From: SIAJ01 sp036266155
GTDB taxonomy: Bacteria > Planctomycetota > Planctomycetia > Gemmatales > Gemmataceae
Assembly: GCA_036266155.1 (NCBI GenBank)
Contig: DATANR010000123.1
Location: 1 to 7,616, forward strand
Direction: 5' to 3'
Length of the DNA stretch: 7,616 nt
Part shown: one piece after another, positions 1 to 6,180 of the stretch
Layout of the letters: every line of letters begins with the position of its first letter
How positions within the stretch are numbered: the first letter of the stretch is position 1
The notes under the pieces: generated by a model
The model's database searches: none
Seen by the model: only the letters and a program-made list of their open reading frames with translations
Told to the model about the DNA's origin: nothing
Translations under genes and position numbers: made by a program

Positions 1-222
1 CATTCCGACCTGTCGGCCGATCTCGCCATTGCTGAGCTCCGGATGTTCGTGGATCGCCAAGGCCAAGCGATATCGCTGAACTTCTTGCACGAGAGCCGTG
101 CGTCGCCGAACGGCGTGGCGAGCGGCTTGCCGAAAATCGTCGCAAAGGTACAAGGAGTTGGCTTTGGCCCAGGCATGATCCGCCTCCGTGCGGCTCGAAT
201 GATCTCCGTGCCTTTCTCCCTT
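1..222 (-). CDS. Helix-turn-helix transposase-like protein, N-terminal fragment cut by the window edge
   Basis: An open minus-strand frame runs from just after a TAA at 223-225 to the window edge (74 codons). Its later part reads like the N-terminus of the HTH transposase-like proteins (IS630/ISAzo13-like) common in planctomycetes: an Asp-Asp-Phe followed by an alanine- and arginine-rich helix, then LALAIHEHPELSNGEIGRQ, which has the shape of the first helices of a DNA-binding HTH (P-x-LSN-x-E-x-GRxVG). The catalytic DDE domain would lie outside the window. No ATG occurs in frame before the last codon at the edge. TTG at 151-153 and a later GTG are the only alternative starts, so the true start is unknown and the 5' end may itself be damaged. 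No terminal inverted repeat was found near 222-300. The family call is from memory of the motif; an ordinary HTH regulator is possible. Confidence 0.42.
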
Positions 223-294
223 TTACCAAATACTCAGCGCAACCCGGACGTTATTTGTGAAACGGACCACTAAGGTGCGTCGCCATATGGACAA

Positions 295-527
295 GTTCTG
301 GACTTTTGGTTGGAGCGCCAGACTCGGTGGAGTTGGGGAGCCGCCGGGCCGTCTGGTTTCAATCAGCTTCTGACTTTGATCGCGAGGTCAGAGAACGGTT
401 TTTGGAAGCCAACCGGCTGGCCGCGAAAGGGGCGTCGGACGGTCTCTAGCAAACGTCAATGGGAGTGTTAACACTGATCCTGTTGTTGGATCAGTTTTCA
501 CGGAATCTCTATCGCGGCAATGATTAA
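295..527 (+). pseudogene. DUF924-family protein remnant (frameshift plus in-frame stop)
   Basis: This is the N-terminal half of a DUF924 protein, a helical family of unknown biochemical role. It opens with VLDFW at 295-309 (frame 1). The match then moves to frame 3 at about 313: GAPDSVELGSRRAVWF, then SASDFDREVRERF, the expected family pattern. Restoring one lost base near 311-313 would rejoin VLDFW to a Gly-Ala-Pro. The frame then meets a TAG at 447-449, and the same frame continues with LTLILLLDQFSRNLYRG (468-518), the most conserved DUF924 motif, before a TAA at 525-527. The spacing between GASDGL, the TAG and LTLI equals that of intact members, so the TAG replaces a single codon. The usual downstream part of the protein is absent. 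No credible start codon is in frame with VLDFW; an ATG at 287-289 is out of frame. It converges on the MFS gene. Confidence 0.82.
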
Positions 528-570
528 GTATTTAGAGGATGCCGGGCGAACTGACAAATTGAATCAGGCG

Positions 571-2109
571 TCATTCGGGCTCATTAATATCTGCGGTATC
601 CGCGTCGAGTGTACGCATACCACCGAACCAGAACACGGCTCCGATGGCGATCATTACACTTGTCAAAAGGAAGGCGGTTTGAAGGTTCCAGGCGTCCGCA
701 ACTGCTCCGATCAATGGCGGCGAGAGTACGTCGCCGAGGGCATGGACAACCAGACTGTTGACCGCGAAAGCAGTCGCTCGCGTGTGCGGGCGTGTCACGT
801 TCGCGATCAGTGTGAATGCCGGCCCGGTATGCAAGAACATCCCGATCACGGAGAGAAATACCCACAGCCAACCGAGAGGCAAAGGCGAATACAAGAACAA
901 AACAAAGCACGGCAGGGCGAAGAGGGCGCCGACTCCGCTCACGAAGAAATAGGCCCCACGGACCCTCGCCTTTAGTCGGTGCCCCAACCACGCTCCCATG
1001 ATGGTCCCCACAACTCCCCCTAGAACTACGATCCCGCCGAACACGACGCCGACCGTTCCCATTCGCGGAGACCCGGGGGTGCTTGTTGCAGCCACAATGT
1101 GTTCGAGGTACAAGGCGGTCTCGCCCGGTGTCAGTGCGTCACCGACATGCCGTTTCAGATCGGGAAGCGTCCTCTCGACCCCGTCCGCCTGCGGGCGGAG
1201 CTTCGTGAGCACGCCCGGTGGGAGTACTCTTGCCCCAACATGCCGGCTGGAGTCGGCCATTTCGTCCAACCCGTCAAGCGTCAACACGAACCGCGACTCG
1301 CGTTGAAGGATGTAGGTCGGCACCCACGCCGCCAGCCCGCCGAGGACGAAAATGACGGGGGTCATCCCGGCACAGCAGAGGACGAACGACCTAGTCCGGC
1401 GAAGACGCCGAAGGTCGCCCCAATAGCCGGTTGACACGGACACCGACGCCGGGCGCGGCATTTCTTTTACAAGAAAACACAATAGCCCAAGTCCGAGCCC
1501 GGCGAAAGTGACCCAGAACGCCGGCCGCCAGTCGTCGTGGTAGTCGGACACCACTCCGCCGAGGACGAACCCGAGAGCGCTGCCGACGGGGATGGCAAGA
1601 TTGAAGCCCGCCATGACTGTCCCCCTACGGGCCGGTGGATAGGCGTCCGCAAGGAGGGCCGACGCCACCGGGCCATAGGCAGCTTCGCCGACCCCCACGA
1701 GGCAGCGGAGCGCCAACAATCCCCAGTACCCGACCACCAGGCCGGTCGCTCCGCTGCCCAGGCTCCACACCGTTACCCCCACTCCGATGACCGTCCAACG
1801 ACGATACCCGCGGCTGTCGAGCCACCCAGCCACCGGACATACGAGCATGAATGACACTAGGAACGCGCTCGTCAACAGCCCCAGCTTGAACTGTACGGCC
1901 TTGTCCGTGGGGACGAACATGGTCCCATCAAGCTGCAGCCTCCAAAGGACGGCGGATAGGATCTGGCGGTCGATGTAGTTGAAGAGATTAATCCCCATGA
2001 GCAGCACGAGGGTGCCGCGAGCCAATGAGCAGGCCCTGTCAGTCCTCGAAGACGTTGAAGGGATAAGCTTGTCCGGCCCAGGACCGGACGAAGGTTGTGG
2101 ATTTTTCAA
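571..2109 (-). CDS. MFS permease, Spinster (Spns) type
   Basis: A 512-residue inner-membrane secondary transporter with about 12 hydrophobic segments. TM1 carries NLFNYIDRQ (41-49), the Spinster-like N-Y-x-D-R signature. The loop after TM2 carries GWLDSRGYRR (95-104), the MFS motif A. TM4 has R135 and E142 in RCLVGVGEAAYGP, followed by FNLAIPVGSALG (169-180), again Spinster-like. Characterised Spns proteins export lysophospholipids or sphingosine-1-phosphate; the substrate here is unknown. Residues about 269-350 between TM7 and TM8 form an extra hydrophilic loop of some 80 residues, much larger than usual for MFS proteins, predicted to face outside. The start is TTG at 2107-2109: no ATG, GTG or TTG start lies in frame upstream through at least 2190, and GGAG (2118-2121 on the plus strand) stands 8 bases before it. 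It is a single gene flanked by pseudogenes on both sides, with no visible partner. Confidence 0.88.
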   Translation of the reverse strand: MKNPQPSSGPGPDKLIPSTSSRTDRACSLARGTLVLLMGINLFNYIDRQILSAVLWRLQLDGTMFVPTDKAVQFKLGLLTSAFLVSFMLVCPVAGWLDSRGYRRWTVIGVGVTVWSLGSGATGLVVGYWGLLALRCLVGVGEAAYGPVASALLADAYPPARRGTVMAGFNLAIPVGSALGFVLGGVVSDYHDDWRPAFWVTFAGLGLGLLCFLVKEMPRPASVSVSTGYWGDLRRLRRTRSFVLCCAGMTPVIFVLGGLAAWVPTYILQRESRFVLTLDGLDEMADSSRHVGARVLPPGVLTKLRPQADGVERTLPDLKRHVGDALTPGETALYLEHIVAATSTPGSPRMGTVGVVFGGIVVLGGVVGTIMGAWLGHRLKARVRGAYFFVSGVGALFALPCFVLFLYSPLPLGWLWVFLSVIGMFLHTGPAFTLIANVTRPHTRATAFAVNSLVVHALGDVLSPPLIGAVADAWNLQTAFLLTSVMIAIGAVFWFGGMRTLDADTADINEPE

Positions 2110-2117
2110 GCGGCTGA

Positions 2118-2121
2118 CTCC
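2118..2121 (-). promoter_or_regulatory. Ribosome binding site supporting a TTG start
   Basis: GGAG on the minus strand lies 8 bases upstream of the TTG at 2107-2109. An upstream ATG (2121-2123) is out of frame and meets a stop within six codons, so the TTG is the best start for the MFS gene. Confidence 0.5.
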
Positions 2122-2261
2122 ATTCGTGGTAATTGCGGCGTCCGCCCGGCTCCCGCGTGTTTGTTCGAAGTAGCTACGGGATTTGCTGAATGCGGCGACG
2201 ATGACGGTTGACGATTGTCCTATTCGCCGAGAATTCCTATTTCGACTATATCCTCAAAGCC

Positions 2262-2487
2262 GCTGTGCCGCCGTGGAAGCGTTCCCTCAATGCGGTGCGC
2301 CGCGTCTGGGACTCGCGCCAATTCCATGTGCGGCAGTTCGGCAGCACCGCTGTCTCGTCCCCGCGTCGGGCTTCTACGAACCGCAGACGGCCAACAAGAA
2401 GAAGATGCGGTGCGGTTCCACCGCCACGACAAATCGCCATTCGGATTCGCCCGCGTTTCGGGTGTTTGGCAGGGGCCGGCCGGAAAG
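2262..2487 (+). pseudogene. SRAP-domain (YedK/HMCES-like) protein remnant, frameshifted
   Basis: SRAP proteins form a covalent DNA-protein crosslink with abasic sites in single-stranded DNA through Cys2. Here the middle of the domain is recognisable in three successive frames. First comes AVPPWKRSLNA and WDSRQFHVRQF (2262-2339), matching the family pattern of a W-G-L-x-P-x-W segment followed by I-N-A-R-x-E-T. After a one-base loss near 2339 the frame changes to RQHRCLVPASGFYE (2339-2380), the hallmark RRCLVPAxGFYEW motif. After a second one-base loss near 2403 it continues as FHRHDKSPFGFA and VWQGPAGK (to 2487), matching P-F-A-F-A-G-L-W-E. The N-terminal Met-Cys-Gly region with the catalytic cysteine is not visible, nor is a clear His-Asp-Arg-Met-Pro segment at the C-terminus. 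No single frame gives a functional protein, although two long overlapping open frames cover it. Confidence 0.8.
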
Positions 2488-2633
2488 CAGCTCAATCCCG
2501 CTCTGAACAAGCCGTCGTTCGACGGACCGGATGGTTGCTTGCAATTGGTTCAATTGCGTCAGGGATTTATATGGAACGCAAGATCGTTGAACGATATGCC
2601 GGCAAGTTTCTAGGCGCATCGGTCCCTTAATTC

Positions 2634-3344
2634 ATGAACCCTATCATGAACAAGATCATCCAGCCAGGCGACGCAGTGTACGAAGATCGCTTACTATTCT
2701 TCGTGGATATCCTCGGCTGGTCGAATGCAATCAATCGTTCTGTTGACGACCCTCGCAAACTGGAAATTCTCGCGTTAGTCGCAACGGCGATTGAGACCTT
2801 CGTAGTTGACTCACAACTTGAAGGTCGGGGTGTGACTGCGGCGTTCTTTTCGGACACTCTAATTGGATCGTGGAAACCAGCAGATCCGGTCTGGACATGG
2901 TGGTATATACACAAGCTACAACATCTGTTAAATATTATTCTTGTTCTCTATGGCTATTACTCCAGAGGTTCTATTACATATGGAAAACTATTTCACAATG
3001 GCAGCATAGTTTTTGGTCCGGCATTGTTGGAAGCCTATCGTGTAGAACAGTCTATCGCCGTGTTCCCAAGGGTAGTGGTGTGTGAATCTGCGCGTCAATT
3101 CCTTGACGAGGCATGCGAGAATGGTCCACCAAGTGGGCCAAAAACGTGGTATGTACTTGATTTTGATGGTTTGCATTTCCTTGACGTACTCTGGGGCAGT
3201 AATTTGTATCACCTAGAGGATCGTCTTCGTGAGTATCGGGAGCGTGATAAGGACAATTCGCGCTTGGTTGAAAAGCATGATTGGATGCTACGATATATTG
3301 CGTCAGATACTATTCGACGGTCCTGCGAGACACCGACACCATAG
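2634..3344 (+). CDS. Class III nucleotidyl-cyclase-like protein of unknown function
   Basis: A 236-residue soluble protein. RLLFFVDILGW (19-29) resembles the first strand of class III adenylyl/guanylyl cyclases, whose Asp (here D25) binds metal. FFSDTLIG (71-78) sits where cyclases have the second metal-binding Asp (D74). SRGSITYGKLF (110-120) matches the R-I-G-I-H-x-G strand, and VFGPALLEAYRVE (126-138) matches the V-N-x-A-x-R-x-E segment. In that last motif the transition-state Asn appears replaced by Leu132, while Arg136 is kept, so catalysis may be altered or absent. I recall hypothetical proteins in many bacteria with the same VDILGF / FSD / RGxIxxGK / FGPAxxEAY pattern and no established function. 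Base composition is strikingly low in G+C (20 of 60 bases at 2941-3000), unlike both neighbours, which suggests recent transfer. ATG 2634 and ATG 2646 are both possible starts; neither has a strong ribosome binding site. Confidence 0.72.
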   Translation: MNPIMNKIIQPGDAVYEDRLLFFVDILGWSNAINRSVDDPRKLEILALVATAIETFVVDSQLEGRGVTAAFFSDTLIGSWKPADPVWTWWYIHKLQHLLNIILVLYGYYSRGSITYGKLFHNGSIVFGPALLEAYRVEQSIAVFPRVVVCESARQFLDEACENGPPSGPKTWYVLDFDGLHFLDVLWGSNLYHLEDRLREYRERDKDNSRLVEKHDWMLRYIASDTIRRSCETPTP

Positions 3345-3801
3345 CGATCAGATGCAAATTGCATTTCCATATGAGTCTCTGGCAGCGAATGGATGCAATG
3401 GGCGACGACCCTTTGTACAAGCTGATCGTGCAAAAGGCACGCTCTACTGGACGCGTCGGGCGACGCGCGGCGTGCCGGCAGAGCGGCCTCGCACTCGTTC
3501 AGCGTTCGCGCGATTTTTTCGAACGCGAGAGGATTGCTAGGGGTAGCCTTAAGTTGGGACGCCAAATTGGCAGCTCACGACTTGACTGAGCCAAGAGAGC
3601 GGACCCGATCGCTCGGCTGGCTTCAGGCTGCGTGGGTTAACGGGGCCCACATTTGCCGCTATTTGCGCCAATTCCAGGTCAATGTGATTCGGCTGTAAGT
3701 CCCGGAAATTGAAGTTACTGGACCCGATGGAACTGTTGGGCGCTGTCCAAGGGTTGCGTTGCCCTAGGAGAGTACCAACTGTTGGTTGGAAGAGAATTGT
3801 C
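3345..3801. other. Stretch without a recognisable gene
   Basis: Several open frames cross 3345-3590 on both strands, but none resembles a family I know and none has a convincing start with a ribosome binding site. A 9-base direct repeat AACTGTTGG occurs at 3731-3739 and 3777-3785. Small hairpins lie at 3774-3786 (ACCAA/TTGGT) and 3790-3805 (AAGAGA/TCTCTT), just where the IS3 remnant begins. It is most simply decayed mobile or accessory DNA. Confidence 0.5.
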
Positions 3802-3925
3802 TCTTGAATATCAGGGAGTGTACAACGTGTAGCGATCCATTCCGCGCTTGGCTACCCTGACGCCCATGGAGTTTGAAGAGGAATGGCGAGAGGCGCGTGG
3901 GCGGCCTACAACAACGACAACCTGA
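3802..3925 (+). mobile_element. IS3-family transposase C-terminal remnant
   Basis: The extreme C-terminus of an IS3-family OrfB (DDE integrase-type transposase) is recognisable despite frameshifts. The DNA around 3805-3829 gives pieces of F-E-Y-I-E-V-Y-Y-N. Then IHSALGY (3835-3855) is followed, after one extra base at 3856, by LTPMEFEEEWREARGRP (3857-3907) and a TGA at 3923-3925. In the family this is the classic F-Y-N-x-x-R-x-H-S-A-L-G-Y-x-(S/T)-P-x-E-F ending. A TAG at 3830-3832 and another one-base loss separate the Y-N and I-H-S pieces. The D-D-E catalytic residues are not seen upstream, so only the tail is left. The right end of the element should lie shortly after the TGA, but no partner inverted repeat can be identified. 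Confidence 0.8.
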
Positions 3926-3979
3926 GCGGAGGATAGGGCAATGGTGGGAACCGACGCGAGCGCCGACTCAGGAGCCAAC

Positions 3980-4025
3980 GCCGATGTCAGATTCCCGAGC
4001 TATCGGGGTTCCCCTCAACATCGGC
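3980..4025. repeat. Nested inverted repeat
   Basis: An outer perfect 8-base pair of arms, GCCGATGT (3980-3987) and ACATCGGC (4018-4025), encloses an inner perfect hairpin CCCGA-GCTA-TCGGG (3994-4007). The transcript could fold into a two-level stem with asymmetric internal loops. No T-run follows, so a classical terminator is unlikely. An operator, a structured leader or a relic of the adjacent IS end are alternatives. Confidence 0.45.
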
Positions 4026-4149
4026 ACGGCACAATGCGATAAACTCAGAGCCGCACGTCATAGTGACTCGCTATTGGCCCCGAGTACCTTAAGCGGCAGC
4101 CTTTACTGGCCCAGTTCTTGGGGTGCAGTTCAGCGTGTTCACCGGCGTT

Positions 4150-4179
4150 TTGTGGCCGTTACTCCGACACTTGCATAAT
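4150..4179 (+). promoter_or_regulatory. Weak sigma-70-like promoter candidate for the operon
   Basis: TTGTGG at 4150-4155 and CATAAT at 4174-4179 are separated by 18 bases, and lie about 130 bases before the first gene of the operon. Both hexamers deviate from consensus, so this is only a candidate. Confidence 0.22.
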
Positions 4180-4307
4180 TCGATGGAGAGGCCGGTGCGC
4201 GGTCATGCTCTGTTTCTATCATCCGCGTCCAGTGGTCCGCCCGGTTCGACCTCAGCGCAAGCCAACATTGTCCAGAAAGCTCGCGGTCGGAAAAAACGAG
4301 GTGAGTC

Positions 4308-5042
4308 ATGATGTCCGAAAGTGATTGTAAGCCGCTCGAAGAGATGGAACGCAGGCTGCGGAGTGTCTGGGACGAAGTGTTCCGCACCTGCCCCTTGATC
4401 CACGCGATCCAGAAGGGCGAAATCAACCGCGCACTCTACGCGCTGTACCTCTTCCAAACGTACCACTACACGCTGCACAACTCCCGCAATCAAGCGCTCG
4501 TCGGGGTCCGTTCGGTTGAGGAGAACGGCCCGTACCTGAATTATTGCTTTTCCCACGCTGCGGACGAGGCCGGCCACGAGCAGATGGCGTTGCACGACAT
4601 CAAGAGCATCGGACTACCGGACGCGGAACAACTTATCCCGGCTCCGCTCGCGGAAACCGAGGTTCTCATCGCCTACCTCTACTGGGTTTCGGCGACAGGA
4701 AACCCGTTCCGGCGGCTCGGGTACAGCTTCTGGGCCGAGGGGGCCTACGAGTTCATCGGTCCGCTGATCGACCGGGTGCGTACAACCCTCCAACTTCGCG
4801 ATAGTCAGATGACGTTCTTCGTCGCCCACGCTCGGATCGACGAAGAACACTTCGCTCAGGTGCGACGGATGCTCCGGAGTAACTGCCGGACCGCGGCCGA
4901 TTGGGCTGAAGCTGGTCAGGTGATGGAGACGAGCTTGCGCTTGACTGGCCGGATGATGTCGGCGGTCCACGCGGCCTACGAATCTTTCCGCCAGGGGAAT
5001 GCGGAACAATTCGCATTTCTCCGCTCGTCTGGCCTCCAGTGA
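4308..5042 (+). CDS. Haem-oxygenase-like diiron oxidase (HDO; PqqC/TenA-like fold)
   Basis: A 244-residue, mostly helical soluble protein of the PqqC/TenA/CADD-like superfamily, often annotated as iron-containing redox enzyme. Candidate iron ligands fit the HDO pattern: E87-x-x-H90 in DEAGHEQMALH (86-96), E144 or E148 in FWAEGAYEF (141-149), and H174-x3-D178-x2-H181 in HARIDEEHF (174-182). The last triplet is the spacing found in the diiron oxidases CADD and SznF. Known HDOs use O2 for N-oxygenation (SznF), fatty-acid decarboxylation (UndA), amino-acid fragmentation (BesC) or p-aminobenzoate formation (CADD); the reaction here is unknown. TenA-type thiaminase is less likely because the full metal set is present. 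ATG 4308 or 4311 may start translation; GAGGTGAG (4298-4305) precedes both. It is the first gene of the operon, ending 4 bases before the DUF3419 gene, so its substrate is probably made or used by the next proteins. Confidence 0.82.
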   Translation: MMSESDCKPLEEMERRLRSVWDEVFRTCPLIHAIQKGEINRALYALYLFQTYHYTLHNSRNQALVGVRSVEENGPYLNYCFSHAADEAGHEQMALHDIKSIGLPDAEQLIPAPLAETEVLIAYLYWVSATGNPFRRLGYSFWAEGAYEFIGPLIDRVRTTLQLRDSQMTFFVAHARIDEEHFAQVRRMLRSNCRTAADWAEAGQVMETSLRLTGRMMSAVHAAYESFRQGNAEQFAFLRSSGLQ

Positions 5043-5045
5043 GGG
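5041..5045 (+). promoter_or_regulatory. Ribosome binding site bearing on the DUF3419 start
   Basis: GAGGG overlaps the stop codon of the preceding gene. It is only 1 base from ATG 5047 but 7 bases from the in-frame GTG at 5053, so the GTG may be the real start. A more distant ATG at 4999 would overlap the upstream gene by 44 bases and adds residues unlike the family. Confidence 0.35.
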
Positions 5046-5046
5046 C

Positions 5047-6162
5047 ATGACCGTGCGTGCGGACTACTTCAGTCAGGATCTGAACTACTCCCTAGGGGAA
5101 GAGGACACTGGACTTGAGGCCGCGGTCCTTCCGGACGGCGTCGGTCACGTCGTAGTGGTGGCCGGCAGCGGAAGCCGGGTACTTCCCCTGTTCGCTCGAT
5201 CACCGGCCGCGGTCACGTGCGTCGATCTGTCCCCATTGCAAGTCGCGCTCACGGAGTTGCGCATCGAAGCTGCCCGGTTCCTTTCATACGAAGAGTTCAT
5301 TGGCCTGCTCGGTTATCCGCCATCGAGCCTCGCACCCTTGGCCCGTCGAGCGGTTTTCGCGCGAGTGCCGCTCACGCCCGTGACTCGTCGCCTGCTCACG
5401 AGCCTGTTCGACCGCCACGGGTGGACGGAAGTGATTTACCTGGGACGCTTTGAGGGCATGCTGCGGACCCTGGCGACTGCCAACCGGGTCATCACGCGGA
5501 GGGCCGGGGCAGGGTTGTTCGACTGCGACTCATTGGAAGAACAACGGCAATACTTGGCCGAGCGGTTTCCACACCGCCGGTGGCGGTGGCTTGTGCGACT
5601 CCTCGCCAGCGCCCCGACTCTCAATGCTCTCTTGTACCGGGGCGCGTTCCCCCGACGGAACATCGCGATGACCGCCGGCGAGTTCTTCCTCAATGCCTTT
5701 GACCGAGTGTTTCACACGCATGTGGTCAAGACCACCACGTTCGTCCAGATGCTGTTCTTCGGCCGGATCCGTTACCCCGAGGGCAACCCGTACGAGGCCC
5801 AGGCGCACCGGTTCGCCAGCATCCAAGACGGGGCGCGTCGGGCAACGGTGAAGTATGTTTTGGACGACGCCGTCAGGGCGGTAGCGACGTCGGCCCTGCC
5901 GGTCGATTTCGTTTCCCTTTCGGACGTGCCGTCCTTCTTCAAACCACCGCGCGAACGGTCGTTCCTGCAGGACCTTGCCGAGGGCGTCCGCCCCGGAGGT
6001 CGCGTCGTTGTCCGCGGGAATTTGCGGGTGGCCCGACCGGACCCATCCGGGTTCGGACCCGATAGCGACCGATTCCGGGACATTATTGCTCAAGAGAACA
6101 CTGGGATTTGGCACGTCCAGATCTATCGCCGCCTGCAAAACACACTAGCCCAGTCCCCGTGA
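5047..6162 (+). CDS. DUF3419/BtaA-like S-adenosylmethionine 3-amino-3-carboxypropyltransferase family protein
   Basis: 371 residues from ATG 5047; GTG 5053 is equally possible. A Rossmann-type SAM-binding region begins with VVVVAGSGSRVLPLFA (35-50), followed by VTCVDLSPLQVALTELR (56-72) whose D60 should hold the SAM ribose. FLSYEEFIGLLG is the next family landmark. Near the C-terminus VSLSDVPSFF has the DUF3419 Leu-Ser-Asp (291-293), followed by RPGGRVVVRGN. BtaA, the characterised member, moves the 3-amino-3-carboxypropyl group of SAM onto diacylglycerol to give diacylglyceryl-homoserine, the precursor of betaine lipids. The glycine motif here reads AGSGSR rather than BtaA's usual SAGDN type, and no BtaB methyltransferase is nearby, so the acceptor may differ. 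There is no signal peptide or clear membrane span. The gene is co-transcribed with an HDO before it and an N-acyltransferase after it. The family call is strong; the acceptor is unknown. Confidence 0.8.
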   Translation: MTVRADYFSQDLNYSLGEEDTGLEAAVLPDGVGHVVVVAGSGSRVLPLFARSPAAVTCVDLSPLQVALTELRIEAARFLSYEEFIGLLGYPPSSLAPLARRAVFARVPLTPVTRRLLTSLFDRHGWTEVIYLGRFEGMLRTLATANRVITRRAGAGLFDCDSLEEQRQYLAERFPHRRWRWLVRLLASAPTLNALLYRGAFPRRNIAMTAGEFFLNAFDRVFHTHVVKTTTFVQMLFFGRIRYPEGNPYEAQAHRFASIQDGARRATVKYVLDDAVRAVATSALPVDFVSLSDVPSFFKPPRERSFLQDLAEGVRPGGRVVVRGNLRVARPDPSGFGPDSDRFRDIIAQENTGIWHVQIYRRLQNTLAQSP

Positions 6163-6180
6163 TGCCCCACGCGAGACATC

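Larger units (their letters stand above)
3926..4297. other. Intergenic region upstream of the operon
   Basis: No gene is supported here. The frames that are open do not match any family I recognise, and the minus-strand ones continue as shadows under the operon's first gene. It holds the nested inverted repeat at 3980-4025, a weak promoter candidate at 4150-4179 and a 7-base inverted repeat, CACCGGC 4140-4146 / GCCGGTG 4191-4197, bracketing that candidate. Confidence 0.5.

Noticed and set aside
520..975. Plus-strand open frame of 151 codons
   Set aside because: It lies antisense to the MFS gene, has no family resemblance and starts inside the DUF924 remnant.
2208..2630. Plus-strand open frame of 140 codons as an intact gene
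   Set aside because: Only 2262-2339 resembles SRAP; the hallmark motifs continue in other frames, so this is one frame of a broken gene.
3209..3565. Minus-strand open frame of 118 codons
   Set aside because: It overlaps the end of the cyclase-like gene, and neither motif nor ribosome binding site supports it.
3281..3589. Plus-strand open frame of 102 codons after the cyclase-like gene
   Set aside because: No recognisable family and its start lies inside the upstream gene; it could be a decayed fragment but I cannot support it.
3774..3805. Two tandem small hairpins as a terminator or small RNA
   Set aside because: The stems are only 5 and 6 base pairs, no T-run follows, and they sit at the start of the degraded IS3 coding sequence, so chance or relic structure is enough.
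4140..4197. CACCGGC/GCCGGTG inverted repeat as an operator around the promoter candidate
   Set aside because: Seven bases at 44 bases distance in G+C-rich DNA is easily expected by chance.
4999..5046. Upstream ATG as the start of the DUF3419 gene
   Set aside because: It would overlap the HDO gene by 44 bases, and the 16 added residues are the HDO gene's 3' end read in another frame. ATG 5047 or GTG 5053 fit better.
5530..6138. Minus-strand open frame of 202 codons
   Set aside because: It is antisense to the well-supported DUF3419 gene and arises from G+C-rich codon bias.
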